Assembly (NCBI GenBank): GCA_964607765.1
Contig: CAZSNT010000003.1
Coordinates: 62,001-126,000, forward strand
DNA: 64,000 nt
DNA from: CAZSNT01 sp964607765
GTDB taxonomy: Bacteria > Verrucomicrobiota > Lentisphaeria > Oligosphaerales > JABHEG01
Reading direction: 5' to 3'
Positions 1 to 9,753 of the stretch are shown one piece after another. Within the stretch, counting starts at the first letter, position 1. Each line of letters opens with the position of its first letter. A program made the position numbers and the translations under genes. The notes under the pieces were generated by a model. That model was not told the origin of the DNA. It ran no database searches and saw nothing but the letters and a program-made list of their open reading frames with translations.

Positions 1-1221
1 CCGCCCGTCGAACTGTTCCGGATGTACAGCGAGGACGGCACTGTCCTCGATTTGGGAGAGGCCACAAATCTGGCGGACAAGCTACCTGAAAAGCGCAATG
101 AACTACTTGCCGAGCTGCAAACTTGGTTCTCCAGGTTCGACGCCCAGCTTCCCTACAAGAACCCTAAGGTCCATCCCGCAGAGAAAACGCTTCGGGGCGC
201 TGACCGGCTCCCTGCCGTCACCGGGTTCAGCAGCAAAGGAAACAAACTGACGGCAACGTTTGAAACTGGTGGCGGCAAGTCGAAGATCGTGAGCGCAATC
301 CTGGTCTACACAACCAACGGTTCAGACCTGTTGCGGGAAAGCCCGCACTATGAAGAGTGGTTCCGTGCTCCGGCCACGGTCGGCGACGGGGTCGTAACGG
401 CCGTCGCTCCCCCGGGTATGACCCACGGTGTCTTCTGTCTGCGCGACGAGAACAACTTCCTGGTGCGCTCCAAGGACCTTCCTCCCGCTCATGGTCCCGG
501 GGGGGATTCACGCTGGACAGTGGCCAAAGCCCCCGATGGCGCCTCTGCCTGGCGCCCGGGGCTGATCTCCCTGATTCAAACTGCGGAGTCCGCAAAACGG
601 AACGCAGAGAAGGCCGGACAGGATGGGGCCCGGCTGGCGGCGGCGATTCAGAACGCGGAAGCGGCGCTCCGGACACCGGTCAATGAGAAGAGCTATGCAG
701 CGGCCATGCGCAACCTGCGGCACGAGATCCGCGTCCTCGATGTTCCCGAAGCGAAGCTGTCGGTCATGAATCTGTTTGTGACCCCCAAATGGTCCAGTCG
801 TGCTGAGGCCAAGCCTGAACGACGTATCACTGCCAGAGGCGAGAACGCACCACGTGAAATGGCGCGACACGCGTTTGACGGCAAGCTCGGAACCAAGTGG
901 CTCGACTTCTCCCCCGAGGGTAGCTGGGTCCAGTACGATCATGGCCTTCCCACTGCGATTTCCGCCTATGCCATCACGTCGGCGGGTGATGCCCCTCCAC
1001 GGGATCCGAAAGACTGGCAACTTCTCGGCTCGAACGACGGCAAGACCTGGACGGTGCTGGACACCCGAACCGGCGAGATGTGGACCAAACGCAACGAGAG
1101 ACGCGGCTTTACGGTTGACAGCAAGGCAGGCTTCAGGCTCTGCCGGCTGAACATCACCGCGGTCAGGGACGCGGAGAAAGCCAATTCGGTGCAGATTGCC
1201 GAGATCGAGTTCCTGCGATGA
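1..1221 (+). CDS. Sulfatase C-terminal part with discoidin-like domain, cut by window edge
   Basis: The reading frame is open from base 1, so the N-terminus lies outside the window. The first ~55 residues look like the end of a sulfatase: an 'ELF..' strand, 'EATNLADKLPEK' and then a helix ending in 'WF', as seen in the C-terminal subdomain of formylglycine sulfatases. A beta-sandwich-like stretch follows (about residues 75-150 from the edge). The last ~140 residues resemble a discoidin/F5-8 type C carbohydrate-binding module ('ARHAFDGKLGTKW', 'WQLLGSNDGKTW', ending 'IAEIEFLR'). The catalytic half is not visible, so activity and export cannot be judged. Sulfatase identity is inferred from the C-terminal pattern only. 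An internal ATG at 22 is not a likely start. Confidence 0.7.
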   Translation, partial: PPVELFRMYSEDGTVLDLGEATNLADKLPEKRNELLAELQTWFSRFDAQLPYKNPKVHPAEKTLRGADRLPAVTGFSSKGNKLTATFETGGGKSKIVSAILVYTTNGSDLLRESPHYEEWFRAPATVGDGVVTAVAPPGMTHGVFCLRDENNFLVRSKDLPPAHGPGGDSRWTVAKAPDGASAWRPGLISLIQTAESAKRNAEKAGQDGARLAAAIQNAEAALRTPVNEKSYAAAMRNLRHEIRVLDVPEAKLSVMNLFVTPKWSSRAEAKPERRITARGENAPREMARHAFDGKLGTKWLDFSPEGSWVQYDHGLPTAISAYAITSAGDAPPRDPKDWQLLGSNDGKTWTVLDTRTGEMWTKRNERRGFTVDSKAGFRLCRLNITAVRDAEKANSVQIAEIEFLR

Positions 1222-1309
1222 CAGGCAGGGGAGTGAGAGAAGTTCGTCAAACGTCGTCTGTATCAAGAGAAGGACTGCTGGAGAGAACGCTGCGATCCAA
1301 AGAAACAAG

Positions 1310-2542
1310 ATGATCCCCAAAAGAGCAATCACACTGACTTTACTCTCGATAGCGATCGGAGGATGTATGAGGACAACTGAAAAGGGCAGTAGCACTCCTA
1401 TGGCAACCTACAGGACCAGTGACGGTACCGTTTTCAGACCGGACAGGAAATACCCGAAGTGGAGCTGGGACACCGTCCAGGAATACAAGATGTTCGGGGA
1501 CAACCACCTTCTGACGGACGAGGAAGTCAAACGCATTGCGTCACTGTCCAGCTTCATCTGCATTGAAAAGCAGCATGGCAAGAGTGATCTGGGCGCCGCG
1601 GAACTGGGCGCCAAGCATGAAACCACTCGTTTCAAGGCCATGAACCCGGACATCAAAGTCCTGTTCTACTTCAATGGGGCGATTCCATACAACTTCACGA
1701 CGTACGCGAAGGACTTCTCTCCCAAAGAGGACAAGATGAGTGACCAGGAGAAGGAGGACCTGTTGATTTTCGATGCCGAGAAAAATGAATACGTCACCGA
1801 ACGCAACGGCAGCATCTACGCCTACGACATCCTCAAACCCACATTCCGCAAGTGGTGGAGTGACACGGTCGGCAAGGCGGTCAGGGAAACGGGCACTGAC
1901 GGCGTCTTTTGGGACCAGATGCACGGTTGGGCCTGGCTGCGGCCGAAAAAGGAGAGGCCGGGCGTGGTGGAAGCTCATGTAAAGATGCAGCAAATGGCAA
2001 CCGAGGCGATCGGCAGGGATAGGATTCTCCTCTGCAACAACGCCGCCCACAATCAGGACTTCATAGAGAACTGCGAAGCGGTCATGTACGAGCATTACGG
2101 GCCTGAGCGGTACCGCGACGATTTCCAGAAGTACGTCGATGACTGGGACCAGATGCTCGCGGTGGCCAATGCCGGCAAGATCAATGTCTACCGATGGCCG
2201 GTGGACCTGCGGGGGACCAAGTTCGAGGAAAGCCACATCAGAGTAAAGTGCGCGGATGAGAACCATGCTGAGCTGTCCGCGATCGCGAAGGAACGCATTG
2301 AGTTCCCGCTCGCGTGCTTCCTCATCGGGGCCCAGCCGTATTCTTACTTCATGCTGAGCTGGGGATGGGAGCTTCACACCGGCGCCTTGGTGGAGTTCCC
2401 GGAGATGAAGAAGCCTCTCGGCCCACCGCTCGGCCCGTATCAACGCCAGTCTGACGACAAGTGGATATTCACCCGCGAATTTCAGCACGCTGACGTCTGG
2501 GTGGACCTGAAAAAGGAAGAAGCCAGGATAACATGGAAGTGA
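1310..2542 (+). CDS. Putative glycoside hydrolase lipoprotein (GHL15-like)
   Basis: About 410 residues. I start at ATG 1310 because it places a lipoprotein signal with lipobox 'IGGC' at the N-terminus; the frame extends upstream to 1196, but that would bury the signal. The body looks like a TIM-barrel of the hypothetical glycosyl hydrolase family GHL15: 'NPDIKVLFYFNG', then 'GTDGVFWDQMHGW' with a candidate acidic residue, and a conserved end with 'PLGPPLGPYQ', 'FTREFQHADVWVDL' and 'ARITWK'. A clear paralogue at 50165-51478 shares the same C-terminal signature. Substrate is unknown. It follows the truncated sulfatase by 88 bases and probably acts on glycans outside the cytoplasm. Family assignment is from memory of the fold and motifs. 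Confidence 0.6.
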   Translation: MIPKRAITLTLLSIAIGGCMRTTEKGSSTPMATYRTSDGTVFRPDRKYPKWSWDTVQEYKMFGDNHLLTDEEVKRIASLSSFICIEKQHGKSDLGAAELGAKHETTRFKAMNPDIKVLFYFNGAIPYNFTTYAKDFSPKEDKMSDQEKEDLLIFDAEKNEYVTERNGSIYAYDILKPTFRKWWSDTVGKAVRETGTDGVFWDQMHGWAWLRPKKERPGVVEAHVKMQQMATEAIGRDRILLCNNAAHNQDFIENCEAVMYEHYGPERYRDDFQKYVDDWDQMLAVANAGKINVYRWPVDLRGTKFEESHIRVKCADENHAELSAIAKERIEFPLACFLIGAQPYSYFMLSWGWELHTGALVEFPEMKKPLGPPLGPYQRQSDDKWIFTREFQHADVWVDLKKEEARITWK

Positions 2543-2555
2543 GGCAGAAGAGACC

Positions 2556-2684
2556 GTGAAACAGCTTGCTCCTTGGGGCTGTGCCAGTGTGCCGGCGCTG
2601 TCTGTCCGCCTCATTGAGAAGAACCACCCGAAGCCGGCGATGAACCGGGACCAGTTTCTGAAGAAGCCGCTGCTGAAGAAATAG
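2556..2684 (+). CDS. Doubtful 42-residue ORF, possible gene remnant
   Basis: A GTG-initiated frame of 42 residues ending 'NRDQFLKKPLLKK' sits in the gap between the GHL15-like gene and the esterase. It has no convincing ribosome site, no signal peptide and no family I recognise. It may be the decayed tail of a larger gene or chance. Recorded only so that this gap is described. Confidence 0.15.
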   Translation: MKQLAPWGCASVPALSVRLIEKNHPKPAMNRDQFLKKPLLKK

Positions 2685-2771
2685 GCGGCCGTCCCGAATG
2701 GCGCCAGGATCGCCCCCCAGGCGTTGGCCAGATTGTGTCATGGTGTGCAGTCAAACAAGAAAGCCCCTCAG

Positions 2772-4736
2772 ATGAAAACTCTCCCGCATCTCGTCGCTGT
2801 TGTTGCTCTACTTTGTTCGCCACTTCTCAGGGCGGAAGATCTGAAGAAGGGCGACCGCATCGTGTTCCTGGGTGATTCGATCACTCAGGCGGGTGCCAAA
2901 GGCAACGGCTACATCCGTCAGATCGAGAGTGCGATCCTGGGCGCCTACCCGGACCACGGCATTGCGATCATCGGGGCCGGTATCAGCGGCCACAAAGTCC
3001 CGGACTGCCAGAAGCGGCTGGGCCGCGATGTGCTCAAGAAGAAGCCGAGCATCGTCTTCATCTACATCGGTATCAACGACGTTTGGCACTGGAATCGGGA
3101 CAAGGGCACGAAGAAAGAGGATTTCGACGCCGGCCTGCGCGACATGATCGCCAAGATCAAGGCAGTTGGCGCGCGCGTCATCCTCTGTACGCCAACCGTG
3201 ATCGGCGAGAAGACCGACGGCAGCAACAAGTTTGACGAGATGCTCGACGAGTACGCCGATGTCAGCCGCGCCGTGGCGAAGGACACGGACTCGCAGTTGC
3301 TCGACCTGCGCAAAGGCTTCATGGACTACCTGAAAGTCCACAACACGGCCAACAAGGACAGGGGCGTGCTCACTGGCGATTCCGTGCACTTGAGCGCGGC
3401 CGGGAACGCGAAGGTGGCCGAACTCATGCTGCAGGCGCTCAACGTGCCGGTGCTCAAGCTCCGACTGCCCACCATCTTCACGAATCACATGGTCCTGCAG
3501 CGCAACAAGCCGATTACCGTCTGGGGCTGGGCCGAGGCCGGCAAGACTGTGAACGTGACGCTCGGGACCGAGGGTGCATCAACGACCGCCTCGGCCGAGG
3601 GGACGTGGGCTGCGTCCCTGAAACCGCGCGAAGCGAACACGACCCCCACCACCCTCACCGTCAGCAGCGAGGACGAGAGCCGTGAGACCACCGACATCCT
3701 GGTCGGCGACGTCTGGGTCGGTTCCGGCCAGTCCAACATGGCGTGGCGGCTGACCACGACCCACGACGGCAAAGAGTTCACCGCGGCCGCGGACCATCCT
3801 CTGATCCGGCTCTACCACGTGCCCAAAGTCCAGACCAAGGCACCGGCAGACAACATCAACGCGGCCTGGGCAGCCTGTACGCCGGCCACTGTCGGCAGTT
3901 TCTCAGCGGTGCTCTATCATTTCGGCAAACGCCTGCACACCGACCTGTCGATCCCGATCGGACTCATCAACAGCTCGTGGGGCGGCTCGCCTATCGAGCC
4001 CTGGACAGTCACCGACGAGAGTTCGGGCGGCATGTACAACGCCATGATCGCGCCGCTGCGCAAGTTCCCGGTCACCGGCTGCATCTGGTACCAGGGCGAG
4101 AGCAACGTGATCCGGAAGAATGGTCTTGCCTACTTCGAGAAGAAGAAGGACCTCATCACCGGTTGGCGCCGGTTCTGGGGCGCAGACATGCCCTTCTACT
4201 TCGTGCAGGTCGCACCGTGGTCCGGAGAGAAGTACGAGCCCGGCCAGCTCCCCGCACTCTGGGAGGCGCAGGCCAAGACGCTGAGTTTGCCTCACACCGG
4301 CATGGCCGTCATCACCGACCTGGTCGACAACATCAACGACATCCATCCGCGTAACAAACACGATGTCGGCAATCGCCTGGCGCTGTGGGCGCTGGTGAAA
4401 ACCTACGGCAAAGAAGGCGCCTGTTCCGGCCCCATGTTCAGAGCCATGAAAGTGGAAGGCAATCAAGCCCGAGTTTCTTTTGCGCACGCAACGGGGCTGA
4501 AGTCACGCGACGGCCAGCCGTTGAGCGAATTCAAGGTCGCCGGCGCCGATGGCAACTTCGTCGACGCGACAGCCGAAATCGATGGTGAGACCGTCCTGGT
4601 CCGTGCCGAGGGCGTGACCCCGGTAACGGTGCAGTTCGGCTGGCACAAAGTCGCCAACCCGAATCTGGTCAACGCGGCCGGGCTCCCCGCCGCGCCTTTT
4701 CAGAGCAACAACTGGCAGGGCGCCACCGGGCAGTGA
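2772..4736 (+). CDS. GDSL/SGNH esterase fused to sialate O-acetylesterase
   Basis: About 654 residues from ATG 2772, the start that gives a signal peptide (MKTLPHLVAVVALLCSPLLRA). The first half is an SGNH hydrolase: 'FLGDSITQ' with nucleophile Ser36, 'IYIGIND' (block III) and 'GDSVHLSAAG' (Asp-His block). The second half is a sialate O-acetylesterase-like domain: 'VGSGQSNMAW', 'SSWGGSPIEPW', 'WYQGESNV' and 'DIHPRNKHDVGNRL'. Both halves remove ester groups (typically acetyl) from sugars, so the protein could deacylate a decorated polysaccharide in two ways. It is probably periplasmic or extracellular. It follows the GHL15-like gene after 229 bases. Exact substrate is not readable from sequence. 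Confidence 0.85.
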   Translation: MKTLPHLVAVVALLCSPLLRAEDLKKGDRIVFLGDSITQAGAKGNGYIRQIESAILGAYPDHGIAIIGAGISGHKVPDCQKRLGRDVLKKKPSIVFIYIGINDVWHWNRDKGTKKEDFDAGLRDMIAKIKAVGARVILCTPTVIGEKTDGSNKFDEMLDEYADVSRAVAKDTDSQLLDLRKGFMDYLKVHNTANKDRGVLTGDSVHLSAAGNAKVAELMLQALNVPVLKLRLPTIFTNHMVLQRNKPITVWGWAEAGKTVNVTLGTEGASTTASAEGTWAASLKPREANTTPTTLTVSSEDESRETTDILVGDVWVGSGQSNMAWRLTTTHDGKEFTAAADHPLIRLYHVPKVQTKAPADNINAAWAACTPATVGSFSAVLYHFGKRLHTDLSIPIGLINSSWGGSPIEPWTVTDESSGGMYNAMIAPLRKFPVTGCIWYQGESNVIRKNGLAYFEKKKDLITGWRRFWGADMPFYFVQVAPWSGEKYEPGQLPALWEAQAKTLSLPHTGMAVITDLVDNINDIHPRNKHDVGNRLALWALVKTYGKEGACSGPMFRAMKVEGNQARVSFAHATGLKSRDGQPLSEFKVAGADGNFVDATAEIDGETVLVRAEGVTPVTVQFGWHKVANPNLVNAAGLPAAPFQSNNWQGATGQ

Positions 4737-4807
4737 GCGGAACGCTCAGAAGGGTCGACAAGATGAAACTCCGGCGCGTTGCGGCGACAGCCACTGCCCC
4801 CCGTGCC

Positions 4808-4841
4808 CGGGTTCGGTGGCAGGAGCAACCCCTTGCTCCTG
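4808..4841 (+). repeat. REP-like hairpin related to the RAYT repeats
   Basis: A single element reading CGGGTTCGGTGGCAGGAG followed by a perfect 9-bp inverted repeat (4820-4841) around a CCCC loop. With one mismatch it is the reverse complement of the hairpin unit at 27302 inside the RAYT gene, including the adjoining CGGGTTCGG block. It lies between the esterase and the following sulfatase gene. There is no T-run after it, so a Rho-independent terminator is unlikely. Confidence 0.7.
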
Positions 4842-4929
4842 TAGCCAACCGTTCTCAGCCCACCCGGGCGAAATCATAGCCAATCGGCACTACCTTTTGC
4901 GGGGCATCGGACAGCCAGAGGAGCCATCT

Positions 4930-6366
4930 GTGAGCACAGACAGACCGAACTTCGTCTTCATTCTCACCGACGACCAAGGCTGGGAAGACCTGGGCTGTTT
5001 CGGGCACAGCGCCTGTTTCGGACGGTTTCCCATCAAGACCCCGGTGCTCGACAAGCTGGCGAGCGAAGGTGTCCGGCTGACCAGCTTCTACACCAACTCA
5101 CCGGTGTGTTCGCCGTCCCGGGTGGGGCTGATGACTGGCCACTATCCCGCCCGGCACGGCATCGACTATGCGTTGCACGGCAGCAAGGCAGCGGACGACG
5201 CCATTGATCAGGCGCACTTCCTCAATCCGGAGGTCCCGACCATCACGAGCGTGCTGCATGACGCCGGCTACACGACTGCTCACTTCGGCAAGTGGCACAT
5301 GGGCGGCTCCTGCGATCAAAGCCCCGGAAAGGCAGCTCCCGATCTGCCGCACATCTCGGAGTTCGGAATCGATCGCTGGGCAAGCAATGCGGATATCTTC
5401 CGACCGGACAAAGGTGAGGTCGCGGCGCGTTACAACAGCTCGACTGCGATCATCAATCGTTCCATCGAATTCCTGGAGGAGTTGGACGGCACCAAGCCCT
5501 TCTACATGAACGTCTGGCTGATGGATCCGCACGCCGTCCTTGATCCCAGCCCGGAGCAGATGGCCGACTTCGCGTATCTGACTGCGCACAAGAACGCCCC
5601 GGACCGGGACCCCGGCGCGATGCGCGTCTATTACTCGGTTATCGCCGACCTGGATCGGCAGGTCGGCAGGCTCCTAGACAAGCTCGATGAGCTGGGGTTG
5701 GCGGAGAATACCGTGGTGGTGTTTACCAGCGACAATGGACCTGCTCCCGTGTGGAATCCCGGCACGGCCAACAGCGCGGCAGGGCGCACCGGCCCGTTCC
5801 GCGGCATCAAGGCGAGCCTCTACGAAGGAGGCGTGCGCATGCCCTTCATCGTGCGCTGGCCGGGTAGAACGCCGAAGGACCGAGTGGATAACGAGAGCGT
5901 CGTCAGCGGGACGGATCTGCTGCCGACGTTCTGCAGTATTGCCGGAGTCGAGCCCCCGCCTGATCTCGACGGACAGGACATGTCCGATGTCTTCAGAGGG
6001 ACTCCTGTCGAGCGCGAAGAGCCGCTCTTCTGGGACTACCGTTTCGGTTCCTGGGGACGGCACATTCAGTTCAGTCTGCGCTACGCCATGCGCAAAGGCA
6101 ACTGGAAGCTCATGATGAACGCCGACGGCTCCAAGCGCGAGCTCTTCGACCTGTCCCGCGACCTGAGCGAGACCGCCAACTGCGCCGAGTACGAGCCTGA
6201 AACAGTTGAGACGATGTCACGGGAGCTCATGGCCTGGGCCTGCACCCTTCCAAGCTGGGGCAAGGCCGACCAGGAAAGCTACCGGACCTATCCCTGGCCA
6301 CTGCCGGGCAGCCGCACCGTCACTGCGGACGTCCTGGCCGTGGCGGAAAGGGAGAGAGGACGATGA
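4930..6366 (+). CDS. Sulfatase, cysteine type, no signal peptide
   Basis: About 478 residues from GTG 4930, chosen because AGAGGAG lies ~7 bases upstream and the protein then begins right at the sulfatase core ('RPNFVFILTDDQGW', metal-binding Asp pair). The formylglycine motif is CSPSR with Cys60; 'GHYPARHGIDY', 'FGKWHMGG' and 'VFTSDNGPAP' complete the alkaline-phosphatase-fold active site. It should hydrolyse sulfate esters of sugars after Cys is converted to formylglycine. No secretion signal is visible from this start; a start at 4816 would not create one either, so it may be cytoplasmic. Its stop overlaps the next start (ATGATGA), suggesting translational coupling to the 752-residue protein. 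Confidence 0.9.
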   Translation: MSTDRPNFVFILTDDQGWEDLGCFGHSACFGRFPIKTPVLDKLASEGVRLTSFYTNSPVCSPSRVGLMTGHYPARHGIDYALHGSKAADDAIDQAHFLNPEVPTITSVLHDAGYTTAHFGKWHMGGSCDQSPGKAAPDLPHISEFGIDRWASNADIFRPDKGEVAARYNSSTAIINRSIEFLEELDGTKPFYMNVWLMDPHAVLDPSPEQMADFAYLTAHKNAPDRDPGAMRVYYSVIADLDRQVGRLLDKLDELGLAENTVVVFTSDNGPAPVWNPGTANSAAGRTGPFRGIKASLYEGGVRMPFIVRWPGRTPKDRVDNESVVSGTDLLPTFCSIAGVEPPPDLDGQDMSDVFRGTPVEREEPLFWDYRFGSWGRHIQFSLRYAMRKGNWKLMMNADGSKRELFDLSRDLSETANCAEYEPETVETMSRELMAWACTLPSWGKADQESYRTYPWPLPGSRTVTADVLAVAERERGR

Positions 6367-8621
6367 TGAAACACCTGTCGACAGTCGGTATGGTCATAGC
6401 CGCATGCATGGCGGCGACGGCGCAGGAGACGACGCCACCGCTGCTGAAGGCTGGCAAGGCCCCGCAGACGGCTGCGACGTTACTGAACGTATTCCCCGCT
6501 TCTGTTGTGCAGATGCCGCCCGAGCGGCAGGGAAGGACGGAGCTCTCGTCCACGTACGCCCCCAGCGGCAGCTCGTGGGGCGAGCATCTCGATGAGAAGA
6601 TGGTGTTTCTCCACGAGATGAAACACGTCCAGGACAAAGAGAACTCCTTCGGACTGCGCATCGGGAAAGGTGGGCAGCTCTATTCGCTGCGTGGCGCGTT
6701 CGGCGAGAGCATTCCCCCGCAAGGTCTTGGCAACCCGTGGAATGACGAGGTCTGGCAGTCTGTCGCCGTATGCAACGAATACAATGGCGGCCCCGACCTG
6801 AAGCAACTGCCCGAAGAGACGGTCAAGCGCATTAACCGCTTTGACTATGCCCGGACCTACTTCATTCACAACTCCGGCGCCTACATTCCCGCCCGGGTGG
6901 ATTCGGGAACCGTCACGCTCTCATTAGATGTCATGCTCGACAAGGAGCAGCCGGGCCAGCTCGACGTGATCATGCGCGACACTGTAAGTGGCCAGCCGTG
7001 GATCACATTCGGCACGCTGCACGTCACGAACGGCACCATCGCGTTCGGCGAGACGCGCGTAGCTGCCTACGAACCGGGGGCTTGGGTCAACATCGCACTT
7101 TCATTCGAGCTGGGCGAGGGTGATGCGAGCCGTCGTGCCACTATCACCACCAGGCCCGCCGGCGGCGAGGCCACGATTGTGGAGGCTCCGTTCGCCGGTC
7201 TCGGCTTCAAGGCATTCACATGGCTCGGCCTCTCGGCAGGCGCAGAGCATGACGGTACGGTTTACGTGGATAACCTGGCGCTCGAGCGTGTCACGGACGA
7301 GTTCACCGAGTGGCCCATCAAAGAGGACTTCGAAGCCTGGATGCCTTTCCCGGTAGTAGGCCCGGCAGAGAGTGTTTCGACGACGGACAAGGTCGCCGCC
7401 TCAGGCAGGCGCTCGCTCCAGATCCGAGACTCAAAGAGCATGGAGCACGACTGGCAGCCCATGTTGAGAATAGGTGTTCAAACGACGAAGTCGGACAGTC
7501 TGTATTGCCCGCTGCTGGCGTCCGACATCCCCAGTGACGGCAGGACATTCCGGACGGTCAATTGGGGCATCGTGCCGCAGCTCAGGACGATCTGTCGCTC
7601 TCCGGTCCTCTATTACGTGCAGACCCGGGATGTGGGTGACGGCGTCATCGAGATCACCTATGTCATCCACAACTTCAGCGTCCGCGACGACGTCTCCTTC
7701 AGATGGCTCAATGCCCCGTGGGGCGGCACCCGCGTCACCAGCCTGCCGCACCACTATATGAGCTCGCCGGAAAACGTGCTCATGGACAGAGAGTGGGTCA
7801 AGGCGAACTGCGGCGCAATCGGTGTCCGCAAGACCGGCGGCTGGAATCTCAGCACCGTCACCGAAGAGCCCGACAGCCCCAGCCTGTCCCTGGTCTTCGG
7901 CCGGGACAAGCACCTGGAGAAAGAGAAGGCCCGCCGGGAACGCGGCGAGTACCATTGCCAGATAGACGAGTCGATCTACCGCCACATGGGGCCGATCATC
8001 CCCGACGACTGGAAGACGCGACCGGAACATACCTTCCGCAACTACGAAGTAGCGGTCGTCATCCCGAAACTCAACCTCGATCCCGGTACGACAATCTGGT
8101 ATCGCAGCTATCTGGTTGTCAACAAGAAGAGTCGCACCGTCGAACTGGCGAAATCGCTGGTCGACCAGGTTGATTACGGGTATTGCGAGTTCGATCCCGC
8201 ATCGACGCCCAAGGCGCCGGTACGTATGAGCGATAGCAAGGTGGTGGATACAGGCAGTGAGCCTGCTTTCCAGGTCTTTGCGCATCCTGTTCCTGGCACG
8301 ATGCCGCTGTTTGTCATCGAGCAGGAATCGACTGGGCGAGAAGTGATCACGACCGATCCGTACATCTTCGTGCCGCAGGAGAAACTGAACTTCGGCCTCC
8401 CCGCCGATCACGCGAAGGCGGATTTCTACAACAACGCCGTGGGCTATTCTCTCGACGAGAACGACAGCAAGTGGAAGCGGCTGCTCGGCTACGGCTACAA
8501 GACGAAGCCGGAGGGCGGCGACTATGTGCGCTTGTCGGAAGTGTTGGGGCAGGACCAGTTCCCCGAACCGGGAGCTTTTCACCTGGACTTGTGGGTAGAG
8601 AGGGGGAAGTCCGGCAACTGA
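6363..8621 (+). CDS. Secreted protein of unknown function with inserted LamG-like domain
   Basis: 752 residues, start ATG 6363 (or 6366) overlapping the sulfatase stop. A signal peptide ends near 'MAATAQ'. It is a paralogue of the 523-residue protein at 19095-20666: shared blocks include 'IGKGGQ.YSL', 'GVIE.TYVI.NF', 'PWGG.R', 'PLFVI....TG...TTDPY' and 'LLGYGYK/LLGFVMP'. This copy carries about 200 extra residues (roughly 180-320) resembling a LamG/concanavalin-like module ending 'GTVYVDNLALERV', a type also present in the bimodular esterase at 10746. The N-terminus 'PPLLKAGKAPQT' resembles the start of that esterase ('PPLKDGKAPTT'). I do not recognise an enzymatic motif. Its coupling to a sulfatase suggests a glycan-related role, but this is inference. 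Confidence 0.75.
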   Translation: MMKHLSTVGMVIAACMAATAQETTPPLLKAGKAPQTAATLLNVFPASVVQMPPERQGRTELSSTYAPSGSSWGEHLDEKMVFLHEMKHVQDKENSFGLRIGKGGQLYSLRGAFGESIPPQGLGNPWNDEVWQSVAVCNEYNGGPDLKQLPEETVKRINRFDYARTYFIHNSGAYIPARVDSGTVTLSLDVMLDKEQPGQLDVIMRDTVSGQPWITFGTLHVTNGTIAFGETRVAAYEPGAWVNIALSFELGEGDASRRATITTRPAGGEATIVEAPFAGLGFKAFTWLGLSAGAEHDGTVYVDNLALERVTDEFTEWPIKEDFEAWMPFPVVGPAESVSTTDKVAASGRRSLQIRDSKSMEHDWQPMLRIGVQTTKSDSLYCPLLASDIPSDGRTFRTVNWGIVPQLRTICRSPVLYYVQTRDVGDGVIEITYVIHNFSVRDDVSFRWLNAPWGGTRVTSLPHHYMSSPENVLMDREWVKANCGAIGVRKTGGWNLSTVTEEPDSPSLSLVFGRDKHLEKEKARRERGEYHCQIDESIYRHMGPIIPDDWKTRPEHTFRNYEVAVVIPKLNLDPGTTIWYRSYLVVNKKSRTVELAKSLVDQVDYGYCEFDPASTPKAPVRMSDSKVVDTGSEPAFQVFAHPVPGTMPLFVIEQESTGREVITTDPYIFVPQEKLNFGLPADHAKADFYNNAVGYSLDENDSKWKRLLGYGYKTKPEGGDYVRLSEVLGQDQFPEPGAFHLDLWVERGKSGN

Positions 8622-8877
8622 CGTGCGGCATGAGCGCTTCTCTGGCCGGAGCCGCCTTGGCTTCAATGCCCCCTACATCGGAATGGCTGGGCGAGGCGCG
8701 CTACGCGGTGTATGTCACGAAACGGGAGAGGCAAGGCTCTCGGAAGGAGCTTCCGCGTTGGATTTCGTTTCTCAGCAATAGATGGAGTCCAAGATACCAA
8801 GAAACAGTATTCTGCGCAGCAGCAATCTGCAGTCAAGATGGAAGTGTGGGAACGGCACCCGAACCAAGGAACGACGC

Positions 8878-9753
8878 ATGCAACAGCGACTCTTGTATTC
8901 CGCCGCCCTCTTGGGCTGTCTGCTGGTGCCGGGCAGTGCCCGTGCCTGGGACCTCGTTGTCGATGAGGTGATAGCGCACAGCTTCACGTCACTCCCGTGC
9001 GTGCGCGACAGCCGGGCCGGGGGGACCAATCCGACGATTCGAGCGCCCGAGGATACGCAGTTCCTGGTCCTGACGGGCAGGGCGACGGTCAGATGGACCG
9101 AACAGGAGAACAACGCGTCAATCAGGAAGGAGGACATTCAGGTCAAGGTCGGCGACGAGGCGTGCAGACCGGCCGGACTCTACCTCCCCGGCGGCGTCTT
9201 CTATGCGCACACGGGCTATGTGGGGTTGAGCTTCCGCCGAGCGAATGATGAGGCCGCTTCTGCGCTCCGTCTCAACGCCGTCTTTCTGGTCCCCAGGGAA
9301 GGCGAGCCAGTCCTGGAAGTCAAAGACGCCACCGTGTCCCTCAAGCCGAGCCCCGGGCCTGCGCCGGATCCCGCGGCAGGGCTCGCGGTGACTGTCGAGG
9401 GATGTGTGCCATATGTCCTTCCTGCGTCCAAAGAGCGCACGTTCTCCAGGGACGTGGCGGCCGACGTTGACACGCGGCTGGTAGTCGGCAAGCTGGTTGG
9501 AGTCACGATCTCTGTGACACCCAAGGCCGCCAATTGCTGCCGAGGCGGCAAGCCGCTCGCCATCGTGGAGACGCAAGGTTTCGACCTGGTGGCCCGAGGG
9601 GTCTCTTTGCCGACCAAGCGTTCTTCGACGGTGTACTGGCAAGGCGAAGACCGGGACGCAAAGAAGCTGGAGCTCGTCTTCCACGTGCCGGAGGACTTCA
9701 CCGGAGGGAAACTCCTGTACTGCGGGATCCCCGTCGCGGAGGCGTCGCTATGA
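8878..9753 (+). CDS. Secreted protein of unknown function, first of a tandem related pair
   Basis: About 291 residues from ATG 8878, which has AAGGA eight bases upstream and a clear signal peptide ending 'GSARA'. No family recognised. It aligns loosely along its length with the next gene: 'FLVLTGRATVRW' versus 'ILLVRADYAVDW', 'FYAHTGYVGLSFRR' versus 'FYTQGSYMTVSVRR', and 'FLVP....VLEVKDATVSLK' versus 'FAVP....LHVGETSIAVK'. The pair therefore looks like an old tandem duplication of a beta-rich exported protein. The stop overlaps the next start (ATGA). It lies between the sulfatase pair and the esterase genes. The 256 bases before it contain no convincing gene. Confidence 0.65.
   Translation: MQQRLLYSAALLGCLLVPGSARAWDLVVDEVIAHSFTSLPCVRDSRAGGTNPTIRAPEDTQFLVLTGRATVRWTEQENNASIRKEDIQVKVGDEACRPAGLYLPGGVFYAHTGYVGLSFRRANDEAASALRLNAVFLVPREGEPVLEVKDATVSLKPSPGPAPDPAAGLAVTVEGCVPYVLPASKERTFSRDVAADVDTRLVVGKLVGVTISVTPKAANCCRGGKPLAIVETQGFDLVARGVSLPTKRSSTVYWQGEDRDAKKLELVFHVPEDFTGGKLLYCGIPVAEASL

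Noticed and set aside
508..1395. Minus-strand open frame of 295 codons
   Set aside because: Antisense to the discoidin-like end of the first gene and to the start of the next; no family features.
4820..4841. Rho-independent terminator after the esterase
   Set aside because: Strong stem but no T-run, and the sequence matches the RAYT repeat family, which explains it better.
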